A stretch of DNA of 64,000 nt, from positions 37,209-101,208 of the forward strand of contig NZ_QEPO01000007.1 in the NCBI RefSeq assembly GCF_003252725.1, given 5' to 3'. The stretch comes from Haemophilus parainfluenzae. Its GTDB lineage: Bacteria > Pseudomonadota > Gammaproteobacteria > Enterobacterales > Pasteurellaceae. The notes under the pieces were generated by a model that was not told the DNA's origin, made no database searches, and saw only the letters and a program-made list of their open reading frames with translations. This document shows, in pieces, positions 1 through 8,183 of this stretch. Numbering within the stretch: the stretch's first letter is position 1; the number at the start of each line of letters is the position of its first letter. The position numbers were made by a program, and so were the translations under genes.

Positions 1-1
1 T

Positions 2-259
2 GTAGGTTGTAATACTTTCGATATGAAATCATTGTTTGATAACAGCGATTGTAGTTTACCTATCGAACAGTTTTACGCCACTCGTCAAGATGCAGAAGGT
101 GCATTGGAATATTTCACGTTAAAAGCACGTGATATCGAAAGTGAACCTTGTCAAATTCAGTCTGAAATTCAACAGGTTGAAGATGGATACTTGCTTAAAG
201 CAGTTTTCACATTCTGCTGCCAAGCGGAATTAGTGATTTTCCAAATGAAACTTTCGTAA
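2..259 (+). CDS. DUF406 (YfcZ/YiiS family) protein, 5' end cut by the window edge
   Basis: The reading frame is open to the left edge: codons from position 2 read V-G-C-N-T-F-D before the first internal ATG at 23. Those residues align with the conserved stretch before the DNSDC motif in E. coli YfcZ. The true start therefore lies outside the window, and the ATG at 23 is internal. What follows is typical of the family: DNSDC, a short helix, the ESEPC motif and a C-terminal FTF-C-C-xAE-IFQ strand. The family is small, cytosolic and of unknown biochemical function. The gene ends 32 bases before yjjW on the same strand. Family assignment rests on remembered YfcZ sequence; the role is unknown. Confidence 0.85.
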   Translation, partial: VGCNTFDMKSLFDNSDCSLPIEQFYATRQDAEGALEYFTLKARDIESEPCQIQSEIQQVEDGYLLKAVFTFCCQAELVIFQMKLS

Positions 260-291
260 GTGATGACTTACTCTAGAAAACAGCGTTTTTT

Positions 292-1080
292 GTGACCGCA
301 CTTTCAGATATTTATGTTCCCCTGCATCGTATTATTCCTTTTTCTAATGTAGAAGGGCAGGGGAATCGTACCAGTATTTTCTTACAAGGCTGTAAGCTAA
401 ACTGCCTTTATTGCCATAATCCAGAAACTATTCCTCGTTATGCAGAAGGGGCTCATCAAGTCAGTCTGCAGTATTTGTATGAGCAAGTAATGGATGCAGT
501 ACCTTTCATTCGTGGCGTGACGGTTTCTGGTGGGGAACCCACCATTCACCATAAAAAGCTCGTACCATTGTTCCAAAAACTACGTGAGGAAGAGCTAACT
601 TGCTATTTAGATAGCAGTGGTTTTTTTGAATTTGAAGCAATTCGACCTTTAATTGATGTCACTGATAAATTTCTCTTTGACCTGAAAGGAGATGGGCTTG
701 GCTTACAAAGTTTGTGCTTTGATAGACAAAATCGCCAAGGCATTGTCCCTAAAAATATCATTCCTACTCATCAACATATCAAGCAAGAAAATTTAGATCG
801 CAATTTGAAGAACTTGGCGCAATTATTGCCATTAAATAAAGTGGAAGAAGTGCGGTTAGTTTATGTGGCGAATTTTTTTGATGCAGAAAAGTTGGTGGAA
901 AAAGTCGCTTCCTTATTGAAAGATTATCCGGATGTTTTATTCAAAATTATCCGAATGCACACAAAAGGTGCACGAGATGCTGAAGGGCTCAGCCCTTATG
1001 TCCCAACTGTTGAGCAGACCCAAGAACTTGAAAACTATGCGAAATTTTGTGGTCTGACCAAAATTGTGACCATTTTATAA
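292..1080 (+). CDS. yjjW: YjjW-type glycyl radical enzyme activase (radical SAM)
   Basis: A 262-residue radical SAM protein. The 4Fe-4S/SAM motif CKLNCLYC lies near residue 34, preceded by the activase-type N-terminus IPFSNVEGQGNR and followed by SGGEP. These proteins use SAM to install the glycyl radical on a partner enzyme; for YjjW that is the uncharacterised YjjI. E. coli YjjW carries an eight-cysteine ferredoxin-like insert directly after the SAM motif. Here the sequence runs straight from CHNPETIP into the next helix, so the insert is absent. The start is GTG at 292, because an in-frame TAG at 274 leaves no ATG option. That GTG lies inside an uptake sequence (GTGACCGCACTT), and no good ribosome binding site is visible. 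No yjjI gene is adjacent within the window. Confidence 0.85.
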   Translation: MTALSDIYVPLHRIIPFSNVEGQGNRTSIFLQGCKLNCLYCHNPETIPRYAEGAHQVSLQYLYEQVMDAVPFIRGVTVSGGEPTIHHKKLVPLFQKLREEELTCYLDSSGFFEFEAIRPLIDVTDKFLFDLKGDGLGLQSLCFDRQNRQGIVPKNIIPTHQHIKQENLDRNLKNLAQLLPLNKVEEVRLVYVANFFDAEKLVEKVASLLKDYPDVLFKIIRMHTKGARDAEGLSPYVPTVEQTQELENYAKFCGLTKIVTIL

Positions 1081-1186
1081 GCAAACATATCGAAAAGTAG
1101 CAAAAATATTCCGACTTTTTACCGAAAAACAAGTAGAATAGGACAATTTTATTCACTTACTTATCTAACCAACCTAGGGGAAAAAA

Positions 1187-2434
1187 ATGGGTATTTTAGG
1201 TAGCGTTTTAGGCATTGTCGTATTACTGGTCATTGCCGTATTATTTTCAAATAATCGTAAGGCGATTAATTTACGTACTGTATTAGGGGCTTTGGCGATC
1301 CAAATCGGATTTGCGGCCCTTATTTTGTATGTGCCGTATGGCCGTGATGCATTACAAGCGACAGCAAATGGAGTGTCAAATGTTATTGCGTATGGTAACG
1401 AAGGGATTAATTTCGTCTTTGGTGGATTAGCAGATCCTTCAAATGCCGGCTTTATCTTTGCGGTGAAAGTGTTACCAATCATCGTCTTTTTCTCTGGTTT
1501 AATTTCTGTGCTTTATTACTTAGGCATTATGCAAGTTGTCATCAAAGTGATTGGTGGTGCATTGCAAGCGGCGTTAGGTACATCTAAAGCAGAATCAATG
1601 TCTGCAGCAGCGAATATCTTCGTTGGTCAAACTGAAGCACCTTTAGTGGTTCGTCCTTACATTAAAAATATGACCCAATCTGAATTGTTCGCTATTATGG
1701 CGGGTGGTACAGCTTCTATCGCGGGCTCAGTCATGGCAGGTTATGCAGGAATGGGCGTGCCGTTGACTTACTTAATCGCAGCATCTTTCATGGCTGCACC
1801 AGCAGGTTTATTATTTGCGAAAATTTTATTCCCACAAACTGAACAATTTAACGATAAACAACCTGAAACGGATGATAGCGAAAAACCAACCAACGTGCTT
1901 GAGGCCATGGCGGGTGGTGCTAGTGCCGGTATGCAATTAGCGTTAAACGTAGGTGCGATGTTAATCGCGTTCGTGGGTTTAATTGCTTTAGTTAATGGTA
2001 TTTTAGGTGGTGTAGGCGGCTGGTTCGGTTACGGTGATTTAACATTACAATCAATCTTTGGTTGGATCTTCAAACCATTAGCCTACTTAATTGGTGTATC
2101 TTGGGATGAATCTGCAATCGCGGGTCAAATGATTGGTATGAAATTAGCCGTAAATGAATTCGTGGGTTACTTAGAGTTCGCGAAATACTTACAACCAGAT
2201 ACAGCAGTTGTATTAAGTGAAAAAACTAAAGCCATCATTACTTTCGCATTATGTGGTTTTGCTAACTTCAGCTCTATCGCAATCTTAATCGGTGGTATCG
2301 GTGGTATGGCACCAAATCGTCGTGGTGATGTTGCGCGCTTAGGTTTAAAAGCAGTTGTAGCGGGTACATTAGCTAACTTAATGAGTGCGACTATCGCAGG
2401 TTTATTCATCGAGTTAAGCGGCGTAGCAATGTAA
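1187..2434 (+). CDS. nupC: NupC-family concentrative nucleoside transporter
   Basis: A 415-residue inner-membrane protein of the CNT family, which imports pyrimidine and adenine nucleosides with protons. Family signatures are visible: an N-terminal hydrophobic helix, the [12 protein letters not shown] motif of the substrate-binding core near residue 146, [13 protein letters not shown], and the C-terminal NEFVGY and CGFANFSSI motifs. E. coli NupC is 400 residues, so the length fits. The ATG follows a purine-rich AGGGGAAAAAA. It lies upstream of deoD on the same strand, so uptake and phosphorolysis of nucleosides are encoded side by side. A strong hairpin and a candidate operator separate the two, so deoD can also be expressed on its own. 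Confidence 0.93.
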   Translation: MGILGSVLGIVVLLVIAVLFSNNRKAINLRTVLGALAIQIGFAALILYVPYGRDALQATANGVSNVIAYGNEGINFVFGGLADPSNAGFIFAVKVLPIIVFFSGLISVLYYLGIMQVVIKVIGGALQAALGTSKAESMSAAANIFVGQTEAPLVVRPYIKNMTQSELFAIMAGGTASIAGSVMAGYAGMGVPLTYLIAASFMAAPAGLLFAKILFPQTEQFNDKQPETDDSEKPTNVLEAMAGGASAGMQLALNVGAMLIAFVGLIALVNGILGGVGGWFGYGDLTLQSIFGWIFKPLAYLIGVSWDESAIAGQMIGMKLAVNEFVGYLEFAKYLQPDTAVVLSEKTKAIITFALCGFANFSSIAILIGGIGGMAPNRRGDVARLGLKAVVAGTLANLMSATIAGLFIELSGVAM

Positions 2435-2470
2435 TTAAAATGTGGTGAATTTTGACCGCACTTTATCTCT

Positions 2471-2497
2471 CAACACCACGAATCATTCGTGGTGTTG
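2471..2497 (+). terminator. Perfect 12-bp hairpin between nupC and deoD
   Basis: CAACACCACGAA, a three-base loop TCA, then the exact reverse complement. No T-run follows, so this may be an attenuator or an mRNA 3'-end stabiliser rather than a full intrinsic terminator. Confidence 0.55.
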
Positions 2498-2510
2498 TAC
2501 TTTAAAGCAA

Positions 2511-2526
2511 GCGAAAACGTTTGCTT
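2511..2526 (+). promoter_or_regulatory. PurR-like operator upstream of deoD
   Basis: GCGAAAACGTTTGCTT matches the 16-base PurR consensus ACGCAAACGTTTGCGT at 13 positions, including the central AAACGTTTGC. It ends 36 bases before the deoD start, where a promoter-overlapping operator would be expected. Other LacI-family regulators such as CytR bind related cores, so the identity of the regulator is inference. Confidence 0.5.
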
Positions 2527-2562
2527 AAATGACTTTTTATTTATCAACAAGAGGAAAAAACA

Positions 2563-3279
2563 ATGACTCCACATATTAACGCTCCTGAAGGCGCATTTGC
2601 AGATGTTGTGTTAATGCCAGGCGATCCGCTTCGTGCAAAATATATTGCTGAAACATTCTTAGAAGATGCGAAAGAAGTGACTAACGTTCGCAATATGTTG
2701 GGTTATACCGGTACTTATAAAGGTCGTCGTATCTCTGTTATGGGTCACGGTATGGGTATCCCATCTTGCTCAATTTATGCGAAAGAATTAATTACTGAAT
2801 ACGGCGTGAAAAAAATCATCCGTGTTGGTTCTTGTGGTGCCGTACGTATGGACGTTAAAGTACGTGATGTTATCATCGGCCTTGGAGCATGTACTGATTC
2901 AAAAGTAAACCGTATCCGTTTCAAAGATAACGATTTTGCTGCAATTGCTGATTTTGATATGGCACAAGCAGCGGTTCAAGCTGCGAAAGAAAAAGGTAAG
3001 CAAGTTCGCGTAGGGAATCTTTTCTCTGCAGACCTATTCTACACGCCAGATTTCGAAATGTTTGATGTGATGGAAAAATACGGCATCTTAGGCGTAGAAA
3101 TGGAAGCGGCTGGTATCTATGGCGTAGCAGCAGAATATGGTGCAAAAGCACTTTGTATCTGTACCGTTTCAGACCATATTCGTACACACGAACAAACTAC
3201 AGCAGAAGAACGCCAATTAACCTTCAATGATATGATTGAAATTGCGTTAGAGTCTGTATTAATTGGTGATAAAGCATAA
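2563..3279 (+). CDS. deoD: Purine nucleoside phosphorylase DeoD
   Basis: A 238-residue protein of the usual length for the hexameric DeoD enzyme. It splits purine (deoxy)nucleosides with phosphate into base and (deoxy)ribose-1-phosphate in the cytosol. Visible motifs are PGDPLRAKY (phosphate site, near residue 20), [16 protein letters not shown] (near 87), the ribose-binding VEMEAAG (near 180) and the catalytic Asp in SDH (near 204). The start is supported by AAGAGGAAAAAACA just before the ATG. The upstream neighbour is the nucleoside transporter nupC, and greB converges from downstream across a shared hairpin. Confidence 0.96.
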   Translation: MTPHINAPEGAFADVVLMPGDPLRAKYIAETFLEDAKEVTNVRNMLGYTGTYKGRRISVMGHGMGIPSCSIYAKELITEYGVKKIIRVGSCGAVRMDVKVRDVIIGLGACTDSKVNRIRFKDNDFAAIADFDMAQAAVQAAKEKGKQVRVGNLFSADLFYTPDFEMFDVMEKYGILGVEMEAAGIYGVAAEYGAKALCICTVSDHIRTHEQTTAEERQLTFNDMIEIALESVLIGDKA

Positions 3280-3300
3280 TTTATCCGATTGATAGAATAA

Positions 3301-3329
3301 AAAAGAGCGGTCAATTTGACCGCTCTTTT
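3301..3329. terminator. Bidirectional terminator between deoD and greB
   Basis: AAAAGAGCGGTCAA and its exact reverse complement around one base. Each strand ends in a T-run, so it can serve both convergent genes. It is a degenerate uptake-sequence pair (AGAGCGGTC instead of AGTGCGGTC). Confidence 0.8.
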
Positions 3330-3343
3330 GTTTTCTATGCTTG

Positions 3344-3820
3344 CTATTTTTCATACCAAATTCGGTTTACATAGAGCACGACTTTGCCAGAGGGTGTTTC
3401 CACATGGATTTCATCGTCAACGCCTTTCCCGATTAAAGCACGTGCGACGGGAGAATCAATGGAGATCCAGTTTTTAGCGGGATCGAATTCATCGCAGCCG
3501 ACAAGGCGATATTGCTTCACTTCACCCTCTTCATCTTCTAGCTCAACCCATGCACCGAAAAATACTTTGCCTTCTTGTTTTGGGCTGTAATCCACGATTT
3601 GTAGTACTTCTAATCGCTTGGAAAGAAAACGCACACGGCGATCAATTTCACGTAAGCGACGTTTGCCGTAAATATATTCCGCATTTTCACTGCGGTCACC
3701 AAGCGCGGCGGCATCTGAAACCGCTTGGGTAACTTTTGGGCGTTCTTCTTTCCACAAAAATTTCAGTTCTTGGCCAAGCGCAAGCCAGCCTTGACGGGTA
3801 ATGTAATTTGATTTTGCCAT
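3344..3820 (-). CDS. greB: Transcription elongation factor GreB
   Basis: A 158-residue GreA/GreB protein. The N-terminal coiled coil (about 1-75) carries the GDRSENAEY tip with the acidic residues that reach into the RNA polymerase secondary channel to trigger cleavage of backtracked RNA. The C-terminal FKBP-like domain follows (about 80-158). GreB rather than GreA is indicated by the N-terminus TRQGWLALGQEL, the basic stretch YGKRRLREIDRR and the ending VNRIWYEK. It is transcribed toward deoD and diverges from tex. The greB-tex neighbourhood is common in gammaproteobacteria. Confidence 0.94.
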   Translation of the reverse strand: MAKSNYITRQGWLALGQELKFLWKEERPKVTQAVSDAAALGDRSENAEYIYGKRRLREIDRRVRFLSKRLEVLQIVDYSPKQEGKVFFGAWVELEDEEGEVKQYRLVGCDEFDPAKNWISIDSPVARALIGKGVDDEIHVETPSGKVVLYVNRIWYEK

Positions 3821-3926
3821 AATAAAAATAAAAGAAATTTTTTTGAATTATATTTGAGCCTGTTGTCTAAAACCAGTATTCTATTTCCGTTTTTATCGAA
3901 TCCTTTAATAACAAAGAAGTATGACA

Positions 3927-6239
3927 ATGTTAAATCAACAAATTAGCCAAATTATTGCGGCAGAATTAACCGTTCAACCCCAACAAATCCTCGCGGCCAT
4001 TCAATTATTAGATGATGGCAACACCATTCCATTTATCGCCCGTTATCGTAAAGAAGCCACTGGTGGCCTGGATGACACCCAACTTCGTCATTTTGAAACC
4101 CGTTTAATTTATTTACGAGAATTAGAAGATCGTCGTCAAACCATTTTGAAATCTATTGAAGAGCAAGGGAAATTGACCGATGAATTGCGTGACAAAATCC
4201 ATGCGACACAAAGCAAAACCGAATTAGAAGATTTATATTTGCCATACAAACCAAAACGTCGTACAAAAGGGCAAATTGCGATTGAAGCTGGTCTTGAGCC
4301 ATTGGCTGATTTACTTTGGAATGAGCCGAAAAATGATCCTGAAACGGCTGCCGCGGAATTTGTGAATGCAGATAAAGGCGTAACAGATACTAAGGTAGCG
4401 CTTGATGGTGCACGCTATATTTTAATGGAACGGTTTGCTGAAGATGCAGGTTTATTAGCGAAAGTCCGTGATTATTTAGCAAAAAATGCCGTTATCGTAT
4501 CTAAAGTGATCGAAGGCAAAGAAACGGAAGGCGCAAAATTCCAAGATTATTTTGACCACCAAGAATTGTTGAAAAATGTGCCTTCTCACCGTGCATTGGC
4601 CATGTTCCGCGGACGTAATGAGGGCATTTTACAATTAAGCTTAAATGCTGATCCTGATGCGGAAGAGGGAAGTCGCCAAAGCTATTGTGAAGAGATTATT
4701 CGTGATTATTTAGATGTACGTTTTACTGGTCAGCCTGCGGATAAATGGCGTGAGCAAGTGATTGCGTGGACATGGAAAATCAAAGTGTCGTTGCATTTAG
4801 AAACGGAATTAATGGCAAGTTTACGTGAAAAAGCGGAAGAAGAAGCCATTGATGTTTTCGCTCGAAATCTGACCGCACTTTTAATGGCGGCACCCGCTGG
4901 CGCGAAAAGCACTATGGGCTTGGACCCGGGCTTACGTACGGGGGTTAAAGTCGCGGTGGTGGATAACACAGGTAAATTATTAGACACTACCACCATTTAT
5001 CCACATACGGGGCGTGAAGCTGAAGCACAAGTGGCGATTTTCAGCTTAATCCGCAAACATAACGTGGAATTAATTGCCATTGGTAACGGTACAGCTTCTC
5101 GTGAAACAGAACGTTTTGCAAAAGAAGTCATTAAAGAAATTAAAGAAAATAAACCGCAAACCGTTGTGGTGAGCGAAGCGGGCGCATCCGTTTATTCAGC
5201 TTCTGAATTTGCGGCAAATGAATTCCCGAATTTAGATGTCTCTTTACGTGGTGCGGTATCTATCGCCCGTCGTTTACAAGATCCATTGGCAGAATTAGTG
5301 AAAATCGAACCGAAAGCCATTGGTGTTGGGCAATATCAACACGATGTAAACCAAACCCAACTTGCGCGTAAACTTGATGCGGTGGTGGAAGACTGTGTAA
5401 ACGCGGTGGGTGTGGATTTGAATACAGCATCCGCGCCATTGCTTGCTCGCGTGGCGGGAATGACGAAAACTTTAGCGCAAAATATTGTGGAATACCGAGA
5501 TGAAAATGGTCGTTTTGAAAGCCGTAGCGAATTGAAAAAAGTGCCGCGTTTAGGGCCAAAAGCTTTTGAGCAATGTGCGGGCTTTATGCGTATTGCAGGC
5601 GGGAAAAATCCACTTGATGCTTCGGGTGTTCACCCAGAAGCTTATCCTGTGGTTGAAAAAATCTTGCAAGCGACGGCACAATCTATCCAAGATTTAATGG
5701 GCAATGCCGGTGTAGTACGTCAGCTTGATGCAAAACAATTCATTGATGAGCAATTTGGTTTACCAACCGTTCAAGATATTTTCAAAGAGTTGGAAAAACC
5801 GGGGCGCGATCCGCGTGGTGAATTTAAAACTGCAGTATTCGCAGAAGGCGTGGAAGAAATCACTGATTTAAAACCAGGTATGATTTTAGAAGGTACCGTC
5901 ACCAATGTGACTAACTTCGGTGCATTTGTGGATATTGGTGTTCACCAAGACGGTTTAGTACATATTTCATCATTAAGCGATAAATTCGTAGAAGATCCAC
6001 ATCAAGTGGTGAAAACGGGCGATATCGTGAAAGTGAAAGTGTTGGAAGTGGATGTACCGCGTAAACGTATTGCGTTGACGATGCGATTAGATGAAAGTGC
6101 GGTCAAAAATGACGGCAAATCTGACCGCACTTTAAGTGCAAAACCAAGAAGTAATGCACCTCGCCAAGATCGTCATCCAAGAGGAAATAGTGCAATGGGT
6201 AATGCCTTTGCCGATGCGTTGAAAAATTGGAAAAAATAA
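3927..6239 (+). CDS. tex: Tex-family RNA-binding transcription accessory protein
   Basis: A 770-residue Tex protein. In order it has an N-terminal helical region with the [16 protein letters not shown] signature (residues about 30-45), a YqgF/RNase H-like domain (GLDPGLRTG near 330), paired helix-hairpin-helix segments (about 490-560) and a C-terminal S1 domain (about 650-720). Tex binds nucleic acid and affects transcription and stress tolerance; its exact function is unsettled. Two ATGs are possible, at 3921 and 3927. The AAGAAG at 3914-3919 is one base from the first but seven from the second, so I chose 3927. An uptake sequence pair lies inside the coding region after the S1 domain, in the basic, poorly conserved tail. 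Confidence 0.93.
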   Translation: MLNQQISQIIAAELTVQPQQILAAIQLLDDGNTIPFIARYRKEATGGLDDTQLRHFETRLIYLRELEDRRQTILKSIEEQGKLTDELRDKIHATQSKTELEDLYLPYKPKRRTKGQIAIEAGLEPLADLLWNEPKNDPETAAAEFVNADKGVTDTKVALDGARYILMERFAEDAGLLAKVRDYLAKNAVIVSKVIEGKETEGAKFQDYFDHQELLKNVPSHRALAMFRGRNEGILQLSLNADPDAEEGSRQSYCEEIIRDYLDVRFTGQPADKWREQVIAWTWKIKVSLHLETELMASLREKAEEEAIDVFARNLTALLMAAPAGAKSTMGLDPGLRTGVKVAVVDNTGKLLDTTTIYPHTGREAEAQVAIFSLIRKHNVELIAIGNGTASRETERFAKEVIKEIKENKPQTVVVSEAGASVYSASEFAANEFPNLDVSLRGAVSIARRLQDPLAELVKIEPKAIGVGQYQHDVNQTQLARKLDAVVEDCVNAVGVDLNTASAPLLARVAGMTKTLAQNIVEYRDENGRFESRSELKKVPRLGPKAFEQCAGFMRIAGGKNPLDASGVHPEAYPVVEKILQATAQSIQDLMGNAGVVRQLDAKQFIDEQFGLPTVQDIFKELEKPGRDPRGEFKTAVFAEGVEEITDLKPGMILEGTVTNVTNFGAFVDIGVHQDGLVHISSLSDKFVEDPHQVVKTGDIVKVKVLEVDVPRKRIALTMRLDESAVKNDGKSDRTLSAKPRSNAPRQDRHPRGNSAMGNAFADALKNWKK

Positions 6240-6283
6240 TTTCGTCATTTAGATGAACATTGTGGCCAAATAGGCGTACAATG

Positions 6284-6318
6284 AAGGGGATTTGGTCAAT
6301 CATCCAATCCCCTTTTTT
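6284..6318 (+). terminator. Intrinsic terminator after tex
   Basis: AAGGGGATT pairs with AATCCCCTT across a 13-base loop and is followed by TTTT. It separates tex from the next gene. Confidence 0.8.
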
Positions 6319-6341
6319 ATTTCAACGAAAGGAATATTCTT

Positions 6342-6725
6342 ATGGAAAAAGGTATTCTTGGGCCGCATGAAGGCAAGGAGCTGGAATTAATGTTAAGGGG
6401 CGAAAAGCAAGTGGCATTATTCAATCAGGAGCTTGGTATTCCTGATGCCTTTCTCCCTTATCTTGAGCTAGGAATGCTTCATTCAAAAACAGTACAACGT
6501 CATGTAAATGATGTTTGCTTAACTGATTTTATTGTCTATTTACCTCAATCTCTTGCACTCGCTGAACAGATGGAAGTGTTACTTCCTGCAAGCACTGTGA
6601 ATGGTTTTGATCCTAAAGTTGAACGTGAAATCGGTCGAATTCTTGGCTACCGAGAAAAAGATATCGAGTACTATATTCAGCATTTTCAAGATAATTTAGA
6701 GAAGTATCGGCAGCAGTATAGTTGA
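6342..6725 (+). CDS. Unrecognised 127-residue protein
   Basis: I do not recognise the family. The protein is acidic to neutral with no signal peptide or membrane segment. It is mostly helical by appearance, with the C-terminal part reading as one long helix (YREKDIEYYIQHFQDNLEKY). AAAGG lies nine bases before the ATG. Base composition is closer to the housekeeping neighbours than to the AT-rich genes that follow, which suggests a resident gene. It stands alone between the tex terminator and the immunity cluster. Confidence 0.75.
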   Translation: MEKGILGPHEGKELELMLRGEKQVALFNQELGIPDAFLPYLELGMLHSKTVQRHVNDVCLTDFIVYLPQSLALAEQMEVLLPASTVNGFDPKVEREIGRILGYREKDIEYYIQHFQDNLEKYRQQYS

Positions 6726-6849
6726 TAGATTTAAATCCAAGTGTGAACAATAATTTTAAATATTAAAAAATATTCTCCTGGATGACGTTATATTTCTATA
6801 AAATATGGCTGTTTTATTATTTTCTATAAATTTATATTTAAGGTAAAAG

Positions 6850-7218
6850 ATGATAGCAAAGAATAAGTATCTCATATCTTTATTTATAATTATTTATCTT
6901 GGAATACTTGCTTATGGAGTTTTGTCAGGAGGAATTTCTAAAAACTATACTAGAAAACAAGAGGGAGAGCGTCTTTATACGGCAATAAACCTTCAATTTA
7001 AAGATAAAATTCAATATCAAAATGTAGACTTCAGGTATGTTAAGGTTAGTTTGCATCTGCTCGGTGAGTTAAGTGATTATAAGGATTTTGTGTCTAAACG
7101 AGGTTATTCCGAAATTAGAGAAAATGTTTACTGTAAAAATGGTAATTTGATTACATTACACCACAATTTTCCTAATATTGAATTTCATTATGAATATGAT
7201 TCTTCAGTATGTAAGTGA
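6850..7218 (+). CDS. Unrecognised 122-residue membrane-anchored protein
   Basis: One hydrophobic helix (residues about 7-27) is followed by a polar domain that would face the periplasm. It contains two cysteines, near residue 104 and at the second-last position, which could form a disulfide. AAGGTAAAAG precedes the ATG. The gene is clearly more AT-rich than tex and uses rare-type codons (ATA, AGA, AGG), a sign of acquired DNA. It is the first gene of the AT-rich cluster holding three immunity-like genes, so an immunity role is possible but only by position. Confidence 0.65.
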   Translation: MIAKNKYLISLFIIIYLGILAYGVLSGGISKNYTRKQEGERLYTAINLQFKDKIQYQNVDFRYVKVSLHLLGELSDYKDFVSKRGYSEIRENVYCKNGNLITLHHNFPNIEFHYEYDSSVCK

Positions 7219-7272
7219 TGTTTTAAGCGAGTTAATACTCACGTAAAAATTAAAATGTAGTACTTTTCAAAT

Positions 7273-7314
7273 AAAAGTGCGGTCAAAAACATAAGAAATT
7301 TTGACCGCACTTTT
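7273..7314. terminator. Uptake-sequence hairpin, left copy flanking the immunity cluster
   Basis: AAAAGTGCGGTCAAAA and its exact 16-base reverse complement surround a 10-base loop. It has T-runs on both strands. A near-copy lies at 9483-9524. Confidence 0.85.
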
Positions 7315-7337
7315 GTTTCCAAAGATGATTATTCTAA

Positions 7338-7478
7338 GTAAACCTTATAATTTCACATTCACTTTTCTGTAGAAATATCACTATAGATAGAATAACAAGT
7401 CAAAGTGGTAAATTAGGTAATTGTTTAATGTATACTAGATCGAAAGGAACTAATATTATTGTTAATAAGGTAAATTGA
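7338..7478 (+). pseudogene. Possible 3' remnant of a toxin gene preceding the CdiI-like gene
   Basis: A frame open from 7338 ends in TGA at 7476-7478, one base before the ATG of the immunity-like gene. Its last part reads KLGNCLMYTRSKGTNIIVN. This Gly/Lys-rich beta pattern ending at the stop is like the tail of many secreted toxin domains. There is no start codon with a ribosome site and no upstream toxin body, so it would be a broken remnant. Toxin genes ending directly at their immunity gene are the normal layout in CDI and Maf loci. The assignment is inference from position and residue pattern. Confidence 0.4.
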
Positions 7479-7479
7479 T

Positions 7480-7983
7480 ATGACCAAACCTAAAGCTGCT
7501 TTTGTTAGAATTAATAAAGATTTCTTATTAGTTACCTCTTTTATTAGAGGAATGATTGCAATGACAGATCCAGATCAAGATTTTATTTTTAATGAAGTTG
7601 ATATTTCTGATTTAGATCTAGGAAAGTTAATTAAAGAAAAGCTTAATGAAAGTAAAGAAATTTCGTTCGAAGAGTTTCAGGCTATCTTTAATTCTGAAAA
7701 AATGAAAGGATTACAAAAAAATCTCGAAGAGGAGATGAAAAAACGCTATGGATACAAAAATAAAAAATCGATCTATAAGGATATGTCTTTTTTATCTTTA
7801 GAACAAGAAGCTAGTTTTATAATTATAGCGCCACTTCACCAGGATTCTCTTGGTGGGTATTCAGGAATTTCACTTCCTGATAATTCACCATTAGAATTTA
7901 AATATGACAAGAATATTTCAGATGAAGAATTAGGAAAAGCTGTAAGAGAAGCCCTGACGTATTGTACGAGTATTTATCGGTAA
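7480..7983 (+). CDS. CdiI-family (DUF1436-like) contact-dependent inhibition immunity protein
   Basis: A 167-residue soluble protein. The C-terminal segment NISDEELGKAVREAL is the hallmark pattern of the CdiI/DUF1436 family, whose N-terminus also carries the VRINKDFLLVTS-type strand seen here. Such proteins bind and neutralise the C-terminal toxin domain delivered by a CdiA-type exoprotein. No cdiA or cdiB lies in the window, so this is an orphan immunity gene that may protect against toxins from neighbours. It is AT-rich with AGA and ATA codons, unlike the housekeeping genes around it. GTTAATAAGGTAAATTGAT precedes the ATG, giving a modest ribosome site. Family call from memory of the motif. 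Confidence 0.7.
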   Translation: MTKPKAAFVRINKDFLLVTSFIRGMIAMTDPDQDFIFNEVDISDLDLGKLIKEKLNESKEISFEEFQAIFNSEKMKGLQKNLEEEMKKRYGYKNKKSIYKDMSFLSLEQEASFIIIAPLHQDSLGGYSGISLPDNSPLEFKYDKNISDEELGKAVREALTYCTSIYR

Positions 7984-8001
7984 TATATTTCCTCAAAATA
8001 T

Positions 8002-8057
8002 AAAGTGCGGTCAATTTCCAAAGAGTTTTTAAACCTCTCAAAAACTGACCGCACTTT
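8002..8057. terminator. Uptake-sequence pair after the CdiI-like gene
   Basis: AAAGTGCGGTCA and TGACCGCACTTT are inverted around a 32-base loop that itself contains a weak inner stem (AGAG.TTTTT with AACCTCT). The long loop makes it weaker than the other pairs. Confidence 0.6.
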
Positions 8058-8070
8058 CGTATTTTCAACG

Positions 8071-8166
8071 ATGCTTATGTTAAGTGAATCAACTATTATA
8101 GCAGGTGTAGATAAATCAAATGGTAAAGTTGTGTTATTACCAGTTAGAGTTCCTAATAATAATTAG
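8071..8166 (+). pseudogene. Possible 3' remnant of a second toxin gene, before the Imm49-like gene
   Basis: An ATG-to-TAG frame of 31 codons. The part from residue 9 reads IIAGVDKSNGKVVLLPVRVP. It looks like the terminal beta-hairpin of a larger protein rather than a free peptide, and no ribosome site precedes it. The stop lies 17 bases before the next gene, the usual toxin-to-immunity spacing. The sequence to its left is an uptake-sequence hairpin, so the parent gene would have been cut there. I cannot name the toxin family. Confidence 0.4.
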
Positions 8167-8183
8167 TCGTAAGAGGTGTAAAT

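Noticed and set aside
1174..1482. Open frame antisense to the nupC start
   Set aside because: Complement of membrane-helix codons with no start signal.
6728..6765. A third toxin-like tail before the gene at 6850
   Set aside because: The frame gives only about twelve residues after a stop and ends 85 bases before the next gene; indistinguishable from chance.
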